NCBI RefSeq assembly: GCF_000153105.1
Contig: NZ_CH672376.1
Location: forward strand, 3,443,424 to 3,507,423
Direction of reading: 5' to 3'
Length of the DNA: 64,000 nucleotides
Source: Blastopirellula marina DSM 3645
Lineage (GTDB): Bacteria > Planctomycetota > Planctomycetia > Pirellulales > Pirellulaceae
This document shows positions 1 to 10,990 of this stretch, in pieces (positions within the stretch are counted from its first letter, which is position 1; each line of letters starts with the position of its first letter). The position numbers and the translations under genes were made by a program. The notes under the pieces were generated by a model that saw nothing but the letters and a program-made list of their open reading frames with translations, ran no database searches and was not told where the DNA came from.

Positions 1-1246
1 CTCCTTGCTCTAAAAACTTGTTGACGCCATCTTGCTGCGTCTGGCTCAGCGAGTGAGCGATCACTGCGAAGTAGGGGGCCGCGTCAATCTCCCAGTTCGG
101 CATTGCTTCGGTCTCGACTGCCGCGATTTCTATTTTGCGAGCAGGGGTTTCGTCGAAGGCTCGGCTGAGATAGAACCGCATCTGTTCAGGATCGTCTGCT
201 GCGTCTGAGCCAAAATAGGCCAGGCTGATTTGTTCCTGAACTGCGGGGACCTGATAAAAGGTATTGTCGAAGTCGAGCCCCGGTCCGTCGCCGCGAAGCA
301 GCAAGCGATCGGGCGACGAGCTGCCGATCTCCAACGGAACGTCCAAGACCAGGCTTTCGCCTGGCGGCACATAAAACGAAACAGGCCGCGATCGATCTTC
401 GGCGCCGTCTTTCCAGACGACCTCGAACTGTTCGATCTGGGAACCGGCGACGTTTCGGACGCGAACGCGCGGAACTCGCTCGCCGTCGGTCTCTTCCTCT
501 TGCGACGCGATAAGACGGACACGAGCGTTCGAGATGTCAGCGGGAATGACGTTGTGAACCTCCAAACGGACCGACTCGGGCCATTGGCTTGTCTGTAACG
601 CATCCAATTGCGAGCCGGCCTGCACGTCGCCTACCAGAACGATCTGCAGCGCGGCGTGCGTTTGGTGCAGGTCGTCAGCGGATTCCAATCGCTCGGCCAC
701 GCCGAGCAAAGCGGATCCTAAATCGCTCGCTCCCCAGGTAGGCGATAGTTCGGCCAGTTTGTTGCGAACCAGTTGACGACGTTGGTTTTGATCAAACCCG
801 GCCAAGCTCTCCGGCGCAACGAGCATTTCCAGCTTTTCGTCAAAGGCGAACAACGAGACTTCGTCGGTCGGTTCGAGTCCGTCGATTACTTCCTTCGCCG
901 CGGTGATCGCATCGTCCCAGACCGCGCCTCGACGCATGCTGGCGCTGTGATCGACCAGGATCGCCACATGCCGCTGCGGCGCGTCGCTGAGTGATAATTC
1001 GGCCTGGGTCCGGAAATAGGGGCGCGTGAAGGCAAACGCTAACAGCAAGATCGCCAGCGCTCGCAACAGCAGCAGCAACCATTCATCCAACCGACTGCGG
1101 CGCGTTAACCGCGGCGGCGAAGGCTGAAGAAACATCAGCGAACTAAATTCGTACCGAGCTTTGGGCGTCCGCCGGATCAAGTGAAACAACAGCGGCGCCG
1201 CGATGGTCAACGCACCCAGCAGAAATGCTCCGTACAGCAAACTCAT
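1..1246 (-). CDS. BatA-like membrane protein with VWA domain (3' end off window)
   Basis: The reading frame is open from an ATG at 1246 to the left edge, about 415 codons, so the C-terminus is missing. The N-terminus has two hydrophobic segments (about residues 3-22 and 55-75) around a basic loop, which is the BatA/aerotolerance N-terminal domain. A von Willebrand factor A domain follows, with a MIDAS-type motif DHSAS near residue 95. The rest looks like a beta-rich periplasmic region. The ATG overlaps the stop of the upstream DUF58 gene (ATGA), so the two are probably translationally coupled. In this family the protein works with a MoxR ATPase and a DUF58 protein at the membrane. The exact role in planctomycetes is not known. 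Confidence 0.82.
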   Translation of the reverse strand, partial: MSLLYGAFLLGALTIAAPLLFHLIRRTPKARYEFSSLMFLQPSPPRLTRRSRLDEWLLLLLRALAILLLAFAFTRPYFRTQAELSLSDAPQRHVAILVDHSASMRRGAVWDDAITAAKEVIDGLEPTDEVSLFAFDEKLEMLVAPESLAGFDQNQRRQLVRNKLAELSPTWGASDLGSALLGVAERLESADDLHQTHAALQIVLVGDVQAGSQLDALQTSQWPESVRLEVHNVIPADISNARVRLIASQEEETDGERVPRVRVRNVAGSQIEQFEVVWKDGAEDRSRPVSFYVPPGESLVLDVPLEIGSSSPDRLLLRGDGPGLDFDNTFYQVPAVQEQISLAYFGSDAADDPEQMRFYLSRAFDETPARKIEIAAVETEAMPNWEIDAAPYFAVIAHSLSQTQQDGVNKFLEQG

Positions 1247-2225
1247 GACGAGCCTCCTGCCGGCCTTCTTTGCCGAACGGCGCCGCGACCTCGTTTCATG
1301 CGATCGGCAAGCAGATCAAAGAGGATCAACTCGAGCGGTCGATCGATCGAGATTTGATGCAATTCAATCCCCAGCTGATTGCAAATCGTCTGCACCGCGC
1401 CGGCATGTTCTTGAAACGCCGACAGATAGTTTTCTCGTGCGGCGTCGGGATCAATGTAAAGGTCGCGTCCCGATTCGATGTCGTGAAACATCGCCGGCTT
1501 ATCGAAGCGGAAATCGATTTCTCGTGGATCCAACACGCGAAGGAGAATGACTTCGTGCCCTCGCGTCCGTAGGTAGCTAAGATTCTTTTGGAGCGATCCA
1601 ATCGGCGTAAGCAAATCCGAGATCAGGACAACCACTCCCCGCTTGGCGACGGTCGCGGCGACCTGCTCTAGCGGCTTCTCAATATTGGTCGCCGTGCCGG
1701 CGGGTGCGCGTTCCAAGCTCATCATCAGTTGGTGAATTTGCCCAGGACGAAACCGAGGAGGTATCAGGTCAAGGATCGTCTCGTCGAATGTCAGCAAACC
1801 GACCGCGTCACGCTGCAGCGAGAGGAAGTAGGCGATCGTCGCCGCCGCCGTCTTCGCATAGTCGGCCTTGTTGTAGCCAACGGTGCCGTAGGTCATCGAA
1901 CGACTCAGATCCACCAGCAAATGGCAGCGCAGATTCGTCTCGTCCTCAAAGCATTTGATGAAATAACGGTCGGACCGCGCAAAGAGCTTCCAATCGAGAA
2001 AGCGAGGATCATCCCCCGGTGAGTATTGGCGATATTCGGTAAACTCGACCGAAAACCCGTGATAGGGCGAACGATGCAGTCCTGATAAAAAACCTTCGAC
2101 AATCGCCCGCGCGCGGAGTTCGAGGTTCTTCATTCGCATTAACGAACCGGGATCGATGAACGAAGATTTTTTTCGTCCCGCGCCGGTGTTGGATCCGTTT
2201 TCCATGGGAATGGATGCGCTGCTCA

Positions 2226-2229
<4 letters not shown>
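1243..2229 (-). CDS. DUF58 domain protein (MoxR-associated)
   Basis: 328 aa, soluble, no signal peptide. It carries the DUF58 signature around residues 68-90 (YSPGDDPRFLDWKLFARSD) and a VWA-like fold with DLSRS near residue 108, a likely metal-binding MIDAS. DUF58 proteins are the standard partners of MoxR AAA+ ATPases and are thought to act as adaptors that present substrates or metal cofactors. The start ATG overlaps the MoxR stop by 4 nt, and the stop overlaps the next VWA gene by 4 nt, so all three are tightly coupled. The N-terminal 25 residues are Ser/Gly-rich and poorly conserved. The start is supported by the overlap. Confidence 0.9.
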
Positions 2230-3239
<1,010 letters not shown>

Positions 3240-3301
3240 GATGGATGGACTTTCTCGCTGATGTCAAAGGAGGAGGATCGCGCGACTGCGGCAAAGCCGG
3301 T

Positions 3302-4138
3302 TTAGTGCGTCATCGCGTAGGTAATGATGTTGATTCCTAGGGGATAGGCGAAACGCTCCGAGTATTCTTTGAAGTAGGTCGGGTCGACTCCTTCTTCTTC
3401 CCAGCCGTCTCCCAAGTCGGTGTTATGGCAAATGATCGCCATCATCCGCCCTTTGTCGTCAAAGATGCCTTTATAGTGCGCCTCTTGGGCATCAGGGCGC
3501 TCCGTCCGTCGTCCCCCCATCCAAGCGCCGATGCTGATGATCATCGGTTTTTCCTGTAGGTCGTAGACGAGATGAAAAATGTCATGCTCCAGCGGCAGTT
3601 CTTCCGGCTCACGATCCGGAAAAACTCGCTTGATGTTCTGATAGAAGTTGTCCCACTCTTGCTCTCCCCAAAAGTCATCCACCATCAGGAAGCCGCCGTT
3701 CAGTAGGTAGCGACGCAGCCCGCGGACTTCGTCGTCTGATAGCAGCATGTCGCCCGGTTCGACCAGATAGAGAAACGGATAGTCCGACAGTTTTTCGTCG
3801 GTCAGCTCGACGATTACGCTCTGAGGGTGGACTTCCATCGAAGTCAGCTCGCGCAAGCGATGAGGGAGATTCAAATCACTTTCGGGAAAGTCGACCGCCC
3901 ACTTGTCGCGCCAACCGTAAGAGCTGTATTTGACCCGCGCAAAGCGGAACGCGTCATGCTGGAAATGCTCGTCAATTTCCCAATCATTTTTCGCGCCGAA
4001 CTCCGGCGGACTGCCGCGAAATCCCCGGCGGCCCCCCAATCGCGCGCCTGGCCCAAACTGAGCAAAGACGACGCCTGCGATGATTGCGACGACGGCCATC
4101 GCCAGAGACCACCGTATCCATGTTTTTTTCAAGATCAT
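3302..4138 (-). CDS. DUF4159 domain protein, membrane-anchored or exported
   Basis: 278 aa. An N-terminal hydrophobic segment (about residues 8-27, after KKTWIRWS) is either a signal peptide or an anchor, followed by a Gly/Arg-rich linker and a DUF4159 domain. DUF4159 has a ThuA/glutamine-amidotransferase-like fold. Sequences such as FLMVDDFWGEQEWDNFY and the C-terminal GINIITYAMTH are typical. Its biochemical function is not established. In planctomycetes and other phyla it is commonly found near MoxR/Bat-type gene sets, as here. The start overlaps the stop of the TPR/peptidase gene (ATGA), placing it in one operon with the genes at 1-6.8 kb. Confidence 0.85.
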   Translation of the reverse strand: MILKKTWIRWSLAMAVVAIIAGVVFAQFGPGARLGGRRGFRGSPPEFGAKNDWEIDEHFQHDAFRFARVKYSSYGWRDKWAVDFPESDLNLPHRLRELTSMEVHPQSVIVELTDEKLSDYPFLYLVEPGDMLLSDDEVRGLRRYLLNGGFLMVDDFWGEQEWDNFYQNIKRVFPDREPEELPLEHDIFHLVYDLQEKPMIISIGAWMGGRRTERPDAQEAHYKGIFDDKGRMMAIICHNTDLGDGWEEEGVDPTYFKEYSERFAYPLGINIITYAMTH

Positions 4139-6792
4139 TCGACCTCTTCCGTTGATGGCGCAGGGTCTGTGGCAGGCGTTTCATCGCTGGTCTCCGTCAG
4201 CGAAAGCAGCAGTTGGTGCGCCTCGCGATAGCGGGGAGCTTCGGCCAGCGCCAATAAGACTTGTTTGCGAGCCTCTTCGAGCCGTCCCGCTTGTTCCAGC
4301 AATCGAGCGGCCTGAAAATGAATGTCGGCGGGGTCATAGGGATCCATCCGTGAGAGCGCCTGCAAACCGTCGATCGCCGCAGCTCGGTCGCCGCAGCGCT
4401 GGCCGGCCAGCGCTAGTAACCGATGCGGTTCTGGGATCAGCGGATTAACCGCTAGGATTCGCTTCGCATCGACGACGACGGCCCCCCAGTCCTTTTGCTC
4501 TTCATGCAGTTGGGCCAAGCGTCGATAGACCGCGACACTATCGGCGCTGAGCTCCGCCAATTGTTCTAACACTGCGATCTCCTGTTGGGTATCGCTCATT
4601 TCGCGAGAAATCTTCGCTTTCAACGGCAGGCCGCTCCCCTCGCCGGCATAGTTTGGCGCTAATTCCAGCAGTCGCTCGATTGGCTCCTGCGCCTCTTGCC
4701 ATTTTTCCTCGTTGATCAGGGCCAGCGCATATTGTTGCAAACCCTTGAAGTTGTCGGGGTGCTCCGCAAGCCAATCTTTCCAGGTCGCCGCATCCGCCCT
4801 GGCCGGCAGTTCTTCCTCCGCAAAATCGGCTCCAGCGGCGAACGCATTGGCCCGCTCTTGAATATATTGCTCGAAGCCTGCGTCGATCGCGTCTAAGGGC
4901 GCCGCATGCCGCGCGATCGCGTCGTTGATTTGCAGCCCTTTTCCGAGGTCGTCAAGGATCGCACGCAGCGCGTCGATCCCAAATTGATCGACGATAAACT
5001 CCACGACGAGCGACGATTCGTAGTAGGCGAACATCAAATGAGCGGCGCTGGCAGGACGGAGAAACGCACCGCTCAGTTCGCTGACCGGCGTCAGGTCGTC
5101 GCTGAGGATCATTTTCCGATAGGTAGGCGACATCGACTGTCCCCACGAGCGATCTCGCAAACCTTCTTCATAGACCGAAATACCTTCGCTCAACCAGCGC
5201 GGCATCTTATTACGGGTCTTGGTCAAGGTGACGACATGACAAAACTCGTGCCACAAGACGGCCTCCCAATTAGAAGGGGTATTCCCTTGTGATGCTGGTG
5301 AGTTCATTGTGATCACGCTGCCAAAACAGACTCCCAAAAATCCGGCGCCGCCCGGCAAGCCAAACGTCCGGATCGCAAAGTCCTGCTGGCGCGGAAAAAT
5401 CTCGATCGCGACCGTTTCCGGCAGTTCGACCTCATACTTTTCGCAGAGCACCTGTTTCGCTTCGCGCAACAGTTCCAGTACCCGCGGCCCATAGATCTCG
5501 GCTTCTTGGGCGTCCATTCGCACGACGAAACCGTCGCTGATTAACGTGCGGTATTTCGCCATATGCTCATGCAGGGTCGAGAGATTATGCGCGACCACGT
5601 TGTAGTTGTCGGCGTCAAAAACCTCTTCGGCCAGTTTCCAGCCTGCTTCTTCTTCTCCCAGGCGCAGCAGATCATTGGACAGCTCCATTTTGGCCGGTAG
5701 ATAGTCGGAGTCGAACGTCAGCGCTTGGCGCTGCGCGGCGGCGGCTTCGGCAAAGCGATATTTCTGCGCGAGGAACTTGCCGATCAGATAGTCGACGTCG
5801 GGGTTGTCGGTCCAATGTTGGAGGGCCTTGGCCCGCGCCTGAGTCTCTTGTTCAGAATCGCTACTTAAATGGGCCAACACGGCGCGAATCGCCCAGGCTT
5901 TCGGCTGGACAGGATTGATCTTGAGCACCTGCTCTAGCAATTTTTCAGTCTCTTCGTAGCGCTCGGCTTGAAGATGTTCTTCCGCCGCCAAAAGTAGGCT
6001 TGGTACATGATGCGGATTGATTGCGAGCGCCTCGTTCAGATACTGCTCCGCTTTTTTCGAATCGCTTGGCTCAAACGACCGCGCTAGGCCGTAGAGGATC
6101 CGTGGGTTGTCAGGATCAATTTTTAGGGCGTTTTGAAAATCTTCGGCGGCCAAGGCAAAGTCATTCTTGGCCAGCGCCAGTTCCGCCGCGGTGATGTAGG
6201 CGCCTGCATAACGGGGAGCACGTTGCTGAACCTGCTTGAAGAGCGTCGTCCGAATCTGTTTAGGATCGGCCCCAATTTCGAGGAAGAATTGCCCAATGAC
6301 GACCATGTCTTCAGGAGAGCGATAGCGGCCGCTCGACCGTTCGACCTCGGCGGCGATCTCGGCGAGCACTTCTTTCGCTTTGGCCGATTCTCCTTGAAAA
6401 CGGCGAACGTCACGCTCGATCCAGCGAAGACGAATACTGTACGTATTGACCTTTTTCGCCTCTTCCAGCGTCTGCACCGCATCGGCATAGCGGCCTAGGA
6501 TTAGTTCGCTTTCCAGTTTCAGTAGTCGCCACTCTTCTGAGAACGTCCCCTCGGCGATTTCCGCACCCGCTGCGTCCACGCACTTCGCGTATTGACCGGT
6601 GCGAAACAATTCCTTGGCCTCGGCCAACGTTTCCGCCGCGCAACTCTGCGACAGGAAAGAGAGTCCTGCTACCGCCAACCCCCAACCGAACATTCGGGAC
6701 AGCCGAAAAAATCTCGACCCTCGACTGCTGCTCAACTTTTCCAAAACCGGCTCCTTCGCGAACTTTTGGACGAACCGCGACGATGACGCCAT
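4135..6792 (-). CDS. TPR protein with peptidase MA-like metalloprotease domain
   Basis: About 885 aa from the ATG at 6792. A TTG 26 codons upstream and an ATG at 6693 are alternatives; the latter would place the hydrophobic export signal GWGLAVAGLSFLSQSCA right at the N-terminus. TPR repeats occupy the N-terminal half and a further block the last 200 residues. Between them is a gluzincin-like centre, HEFCH near residue 515, with WLSEG about 20 residues later as the likely third zinc ligand. This is the peptidase MA arrangement. It heads the operon that continues with DUF4159, MoxR, DUF58 and VWA genes. It probably works in the periplasm as a protease or scaffold. The substrate is unknown. Confidence 0.8.
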   Translation of the reverse strand: MASSSRFVQKFAKEPVLEKLSSSRGSRFFRLSRMFGWGLAVAGLSFLSQSCAAETLAEAKELFRTGQYAKCVDAAGAEIAEGTFSEEWRLLKLESELILGRYADAVQTLEEAKKVNTYSIRLRWIERDVRRFQGESAKAKEVLAEIAAEVERSSGRYRSPEDMVVIGQFFLEIGADPKQIRTTLFKQVQQRAPRYAGAYITAAELALAKNDFALAAEDFQNALKIDPDNPRILYGLARSFEPSDSKKAEQYLNEALAINPHHVPSLLLAAEEHLQAERYEETEKLLEQVLKINPVQPKAWAIRAVLAHLSSDSEQETQARAKALQHWTDNPDVDYLIGKFLAQKYRFAEAAAAQRQALTFDSDYLPAKMELSNDLLRLGEEEAGWKLAEEVFDADNYNVVAHNLSTLHEHMAKYRTLISDGFVVRMDAQEAEIYGPRVLELLREAKQVLCEKYEVELPETVAIEIFPRQQDFAIRTFGLPGGAGFLGVCFGSVITMNSPASQGNTPSNWEAVLWHEFCHVVTLTKTRNKMPRWLSEGISVYEEGLRDRSWGQSMSPTYRKMILSDDLTPVSELSGAFLRPASAAHLMFAYYESSLVVEFIVDQFGIDALRAILDDLGKGLQINDAIARHAAPLDAIDAGFEQYIQERANAFAAGADFAEEELPARADAATWKDWLAEHPDNFKGLQQYALALINEEKWQEAQEPIERLLELAPNYAGEGSGLPLKAKISREMSDTQQEIAVLEQLAELSADSVAVYRRLAQLHEEQKDWGAVVVDAKRILAVNPLIPEPHRLLALAGQRCGDRAAAIDGLQALSRMDPYDPADIHFQAARLLEQAGRLEEARKQVLLALAEAPRYREAHQLLLSLTETSDETPATDPAPSTEEVE

Positions 6793-7238
6793 TGTAGAAG
6801 GCTGGATTCGGGATAGACAAGAAATATTCGCCCATAACAGCGCCTGACCGGCAATAAAAAAGGGGCGCAAAACGAGGATCTCGTCCGATGGGAGGGGAAA
6901 TCAAGAAAGCGACTCTGGACTTCCGCAGAGCGGCGCGCCTGTTTAAGTGGGACAAGACATGTTGCCTTTGCAACCTGTTGACTCACTATCCTGCTATCTC
7001 ATGGACCAGCGGAATGTTGACTACCGGCGGAGCTGGCCGAATGAGGGAACCTCGATGTGAAGCAGGAGAAACGTTCCTGCGCATCTGATTGTTGATTAAC
7101 CTTGATTGAGTTTATCGACTCGAAGCAATCTCCCGAAGAGTAACCTAGGCCGCTAAGCTCCGGCAACGTCGCGACACTCCAATCATCAACTGTAAAAAGG
7201 ATTGGCGAAATGCAAGAGCGCAATAGAAAGGCGTTTCT
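6793..7238. promoter_or_regulatory. divergent intergenic region upstream of the TPR operon and the XylR-type gene
   Basis: 446 bp between divergent genes with no convincing coding sequence. Inverted repeats are visible: GTTGC-CTTT-GCAAC at 6961-6974 and GCAGGA-GAAACGT-TCCTGC at 7062-7080. GAGT-N6-ACTC occurs near 7110. These could be operators for the adjacent XylR-type regulator, but nothing in the sequence proves it. A short ATG-led frame at 7210 ends after five codons and is not a gene. Confidence 0.4.
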
Positions 7239-8402
7239 TTGAATAGTTCACTACGGGTAGCGCTGTTAATCGAGACCTCGCGAGAGTATGGCCGCGGCTT
7301 GCTGCGCGGGATTAGTCGTTTTCAAAGGGAACATGGGCCTTGGTCGATCTACTTTCAGCCGCGTGGCGCCAACGAACCGGTCCCCACGTGGCTAGCAAAT
7401 TGGAATGGAGATGGGATCCTAGCGCGAGTCGAGGACCGTCGAATGGCGCAGGCGATTCAAAAGACCGGCGTTCCCGCGGTTGACTTGCGTTTCGCGGTTC
7501 CCAACCTGAAAATGCCTGGCGTGGGAGTCGACAATCTCGCTCTCGTCAGCCTAGCGCTGGATCACTTCCTGGATCGTGGATTTACCCGGTTCGCTTTTTG
7601 CGGATATCCCACCGGGGAATTTATTTGGATGGATCTGCGCGCCAAGCTGTTTCACGATCTCGTGGTCCAAAAGGGATATCGTTGTGAAGTTTTTCCGCAA
7701 GATCTCAAAATTGCGAAACCACGAACTTGGGAGCAAGATCAGCGACAACTCGTTCGTTGGATTCGAAAATTAGAGAAGCCAGTAGCGATCATGGCCTGCA
7801 ACGATAGTCGCGGGCAACAACTCTTAGACGCATGTCGTCGCGCCGAAGCGGATGTCCCGAATGATCTATCGGTATTGGGAGTCGACAATGACGAATTCCT
7901 GTGCGGACTTTCGACTCCCCCCTTGAGCAGCATCGATATCAATACGGAACGCATCGGCTATTACGCGGCCGAACTTCTGCAATCGCTGATGAACGGGGCT
8001 CCAGCTCCCTCGGAGCCAGTCTTGTTTCCGGCGGAGGCCGTCATTGCCCGCAGGTCGACGGATAGTTTCGCGGTCGAAGACGAAGAGTTTGCCGCCGTAC
8101 TGCGGTACTTTCGCGAGAATGCCTGCCAGGGGATCCGGATGGCTGATATCACCAAAGCCACCGGGATGGAGCGGCGGACTCTTGAGCGACGCATGAAGTC
8201 GACCCTCGGGCGTTCGCCAAAAGACGAACTGATCCGGATCAAGATCGAAGAGTCTCGGCGTCTGTTGGTCCGGACCGATATGTCGATCAAAAATATCGCC
8301 CAAGCCGCCGGATTCTCCAATAGCCGTTACTTCAGTCGCGTGTTTCAATCGCGAGTCGGAACCACTCCCCTCGCCTATCGCAAATCAACCCACGAGGGGT
8401 AG
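7239..8402 (+). CDS. XylR-type transcriptional regulator (LacI-like sensor plus AraC HTH)
   Basis: 387 aa. The N-terminal about 275 residues form a periplasmic-binding-protein-like ligand domain (RVALLIETSREYGRGLLRGI at the start, GVDNDEFLCGLSTPPLSSI near 215). The C-terminal about 100 residues are an AraC/XylS helix-turn-helix pair ending in AGFSNSRYFSRVFQ. This domain order is that of E. coli XylR, which activates xylose genes. In planctomycetes such regulators sit next to many sugar loci. The start is TTG at 7239, preceded by AGAAAGG; no better ATG is available in frame. The downstream epimerase, aldolase and hydrolase are probable targets. Confidence 0.88.
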   Translation: MNSSLRVALLIETSREYGRGLLRGISRFQREHGPWSIYFQPRGANEPVPTWLANWNGDGILARVEDRRMAQAIQKTGVPAVDLRFAVPNLKMPGVGVDNLALVSLALDHFLDRGFTRFAFCGYPTGEFIWMDLRAKLFHDLVVQKGYRCEVFPQDLKIAKPRTWEQDQRQLVRWIRKLEKPVAIMACNDSRGQQLLDACRRAEADVPNDLSVLGVDNDEFLCGLSTPPLSSIDINTERIGYYAAELLQSLMNGAPAPSEPVLFPAEAVIARRSTDSFAVEDEEFAAVLRYFRENACQGIRMADITKATGMERRTLERRMKSTLGRSPKDELIRIKIEESRRLLVRTDMSIKNIAQAAGFSNSRYFSRVFQSRVGTTPLAYRKSTHEG

Positions 8403-8598
8403 TCGCTGAACGTTGTGCTTCGTCCCCTGGGTTGTCGCAAAAGTGCACCCATTTGTTCCTTTTATGGACTACGTCCCATTGGGATGACGTCTAGAATATT
8501 TGGAATAGCGAATTCACATTCGTACGCGCATTCGATCCTCTTCAATGCTTCGGAAGAAATTGCATTTCCCCTCCCCGAAATACGCCAACAATTCATCC

Positions 8599-9651
8599 AT
8601 GCCAATGACTCTTTGGAACACCATCCCCGATACGATCGAGAACGAGTCGCAACTGAACGAGGTTCTGACCAGGCCATCGCCAGAATTGGTGGAAATGATG
8701 CGCGGCCTGGACGGGGACCTGTTGATTCTCGGCGCCGGTGGAAAAATGGGGCCCTCTTTGGCCCTGCGGGCTCAGAGAGCGATCGATGAGGCTCAATGTT
8801 CTACCAGCATCGTCGCCGCGAGTCGGTTTTCTGATCCGGCTTCCCGTGAGATGCTGCAGACGGCAGGCATCCGTACGGAAAGCGTTGACCTGCTCGACCG
8901 CGATTCGCTGGCGCGCCTTCCCGATGCACAAAACATTGTTTATCTGGTCGGTTGCAAGTTCGGAACGAGCAGTAACCCGGCGCAGACTTGGGCGATCAAC
9001 ACGTTGGTTCCTGGACATGCGATGGAGCGATATCCAAACGCAAGGTTCGTCACTCTGTCGACGGGAAACGTCTACCCGTTGATGCCGTCCTCCGGCAAAG
9101 GCGCAGCCGAATCGCAGCCGCTGGGCCCCATCGGCGAATATGCCAACGCCGCAGTCGCACGAGAGCGCATTTTTGAGTATTGGTCGCGTCAAACGGGCGC
9201 GGCCATTACGCAGATTCGGTTGAACTATGCGACCGATCTTCGCTACGGCGTGTTGACCGATATCGCCCTTCAACTCGCTGCAGAACAGCCGATCAATGTG
9301 ACGCAAGGCTATCTCAACTGTATTTGGCAAGGGGATGCGAACGACGCGATATTGCGGTCGTTAGCCCTGGCCGAATCTCCGCCGCGCGTCATGAATTTGA
9401 CAGGTCCTGAGAAAGTTTCGGTAAGATCCGTCGCAGAAACTTTGGGGCGACTCTTGAATCGGCCGGTCCGGTTCACCGGAACCGAAGCCCCCAACGCTCT
9501 GTTGAGCGACTCAACTCAATACTGCCGCGTATTGGGAAAACCCCTCGTGTCCATCGATACCATCATTCGCTGGCTGGCGCATTGGATCCATATAAATGGT
9601 CGGCTACTCAACAAGCCCACCCATTTTGAGGTGCGTGATGGAGTCTTCTAA
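8599..9651 (+). CDS. NAD-dependent epimerase/dehydratase family protein
   Basis: About 350 aa from ATG 8599; the frame is open to an ATG at 8545, but the extra 18 residues look non-conserved and neither start has a clear ribosome site. A Rossmann dinucleotide motif GAGGKMG lies near residue 42, and the body is that of an extended short-chain dehydrogenase (TLSTGNVYPL near 150, then PLGPIGEYANAAVARERIFEYW). The usual YxxxK is not obvious; YANAA is in its place, so the catalytic mechanism is uncertain. The 3' end overlaps the next gene by 14 nt, and the two are likely co-transcribed with the aldolase-like gene. Confidence 0.8.
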   Translation: MPMTLWNTIPDTIENESQLNEVLTRPSPELVEMMRGLDGDLLILGAGGKMGPSLALRAQRAIDEAQCSTSIVAASRFSDPASREMLQTAGIRTESVDLLDRDSLARLPDAQNIVYLVGCKFGTSSNPAQTWAINTLVPGHAMERYPNARFVTLSTGNVYPLMPSSGKGAAESQPLGPIGEYANAAVARERIFEYWSRQTGAAITQIRLNYATDLRYGVLTDIALQLAAEQPINVTQGYLNCIWQGDANDAILRSLALAESPPRVMNLTGPEKVSVRSVAETLGRLLNRPVRFTGTEAPNALLSDSTQYCRVLGKPLVSIDTIIRWLAHWIHINGRLLNKPTHFEVRDGVF

Positions 9652-10777
9652 AGCATCCTCTCTGACGAGCCTTCCCTCCTCACAAAAGAAGGCGACGCTG
9701 GAAAATGGGAGCTATCCGATGCCGGCAAATTGGGTTGTCGAAACGCTCCGCGCCGGAATCGCAATTCCGGCGCATCCGTTGGCGCTAACCGATCAGTTGA
9801 AGCTGGATGATCGCAAGCAACGTGGACTATCCCGCTATTACCATGCGGCCGGCGCCAAAGGCCTGGCCGTGGGAGTTCATACGACGCAATTTGAAATTCG
9901 TCAACCAAAGCATGCCTTGCTGCAACCGGTGCTAGAGCTTGCCCAGGAAACGATCCGCGCTTGCGACGAAAAGCAGGGACGCAAAACGGTGTTAATCGCC
10001 GGGGTCTGTGGTGCTGCGCGCCAGGCGATCGAAGAAGCGCGGCTGGCGCGTGAACTCGGATACCATCTCGGAATGATTTCGCTCTCGGCGCTTCCCGACT
10101 TAGATGATCGGGCATTAGTCGAACATTGCCGAGCGATCGCCCATGAGATTCCGATATTTGGATTCTATCTGCAAACTGCCGTAGGGGGACGAAAACTGTC
10201 GGTCGACTTTTGGCGGAGTCTGGCCCTGATTCCTAATCTCATTGGAATTAAGATCGCCCCATTCGACCGCTATAAAACTCTGGATGTCCTCCAGGCCGTT
10301 GCGGAATCGGGCCGCGGTGACGAGATCGTGTTGTACACCGGCAATGATGATAATATCGTCCTGGACCTGCTCACAAGATATACGTTCCGCAACAATGACC
10401 GCCTGCAAAGCTTGCGAATTGTCGGCGGACTGTTAGGGCATTGGGCCTGTTGGACCAAGAGAGCCGTCGAACTCTTAGAGAAATGCAAGCAGACCTGGGA
10501 TCAGCCGGACGTCGCTTCCGAGTTATTGACGCTGGCCGGCCAAGTCACCGATTGCAATGCGGCGTTGTTTGACGCCAAAAATGACTTTCACGGCTGCATT
10601 CCCGGCGTTCACTATGTTTTGCAGCAGCAAGGCCTGTTGGCCAATCTCCATTGTCTCGATCCCCAAGTTGGACTATCGCCCGGTCAGCGCGAGGAGATCA
10701 ATCGCGTTCGCGCCGCCTATCCCCATTTGATCGATGATCTCTTTGTGGCGGAAAACCGCGATGTATGGCTAGCCTGA
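9638..10777 (+). CDS. dihydrodipicolinate synthase family (class I aldolase-like) protein
   Basis: About 379 aa from ATG 9638; ATG 9719 is another option because the first 27 residues are Ser/Lys-rich. It has a TIM-barrel of the DHDPS/NAL superfamily: PAHPLALTDQLKLDDRKQRG near the start, then GIKIAPFDRY near residue 205, where the Lys would be the Schiff-base lysine. The GTTGE motif of true DapA is replaced by GVHTTQFEI, so it is not a lysine-biosynthesis enzyme. Together with the upstream dehydrogenase it suggests cleavage of a sugar-acid-like substrate. The substrate is unknown. It ends 213 bp before the hydrolase gene. Confidence 0.8.
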   Translation: MESSKASSLTSLPSSQKKATLENGSYPMPANWVVETLRAGIAIPAHPLALTDQLKLDDRKQRGLSRYYHAAGAKGLAVGVHTTQFEIRQPKHALLQPVLELAQETIRACDEKQGRKTVLIAGVCGAARQAIEEARLARELGYHLGMISLSALPDLDDRALVEHCRAIAHEIPIFGFYLQTAVGGRKLSVDFWRSLALIPNLIGIKIAPFDRYKTLDVLQAVAESGRGDEIVLYTGNDDNIVLDLLTRYTFRNNDRLQSLRIVGGLLGHWACWTKRAVELLEKCKQTWDQPDVASELLTLAGQVTDCNAALFDAKNDFHGCIPGVHYVLQQQGLLANLHCLDPQVGLSPGQREEINRVRAAYPHLIDDLFVAENRDVWLA

Positions 10778-10990
10778 TCCGTTCGCGCCGGCGTCGACGC
10801 AGAAATCGCGCGGAAAGAGAATTTGTCCGGCATCGTCAAATTGCGGGAAGTATTGAAGTAAACTAGGATCGAAGATGGGCGGATGCAGTGGAGCGGCTTC
10901 GATTCATTGCGTGCCTTTCCACCGCTCGCACACCTAGCTGCCGCCTTCCATTCCTCTCCCCCTCCCTCCTTTCCTTCTCTGGAGCCGTTT

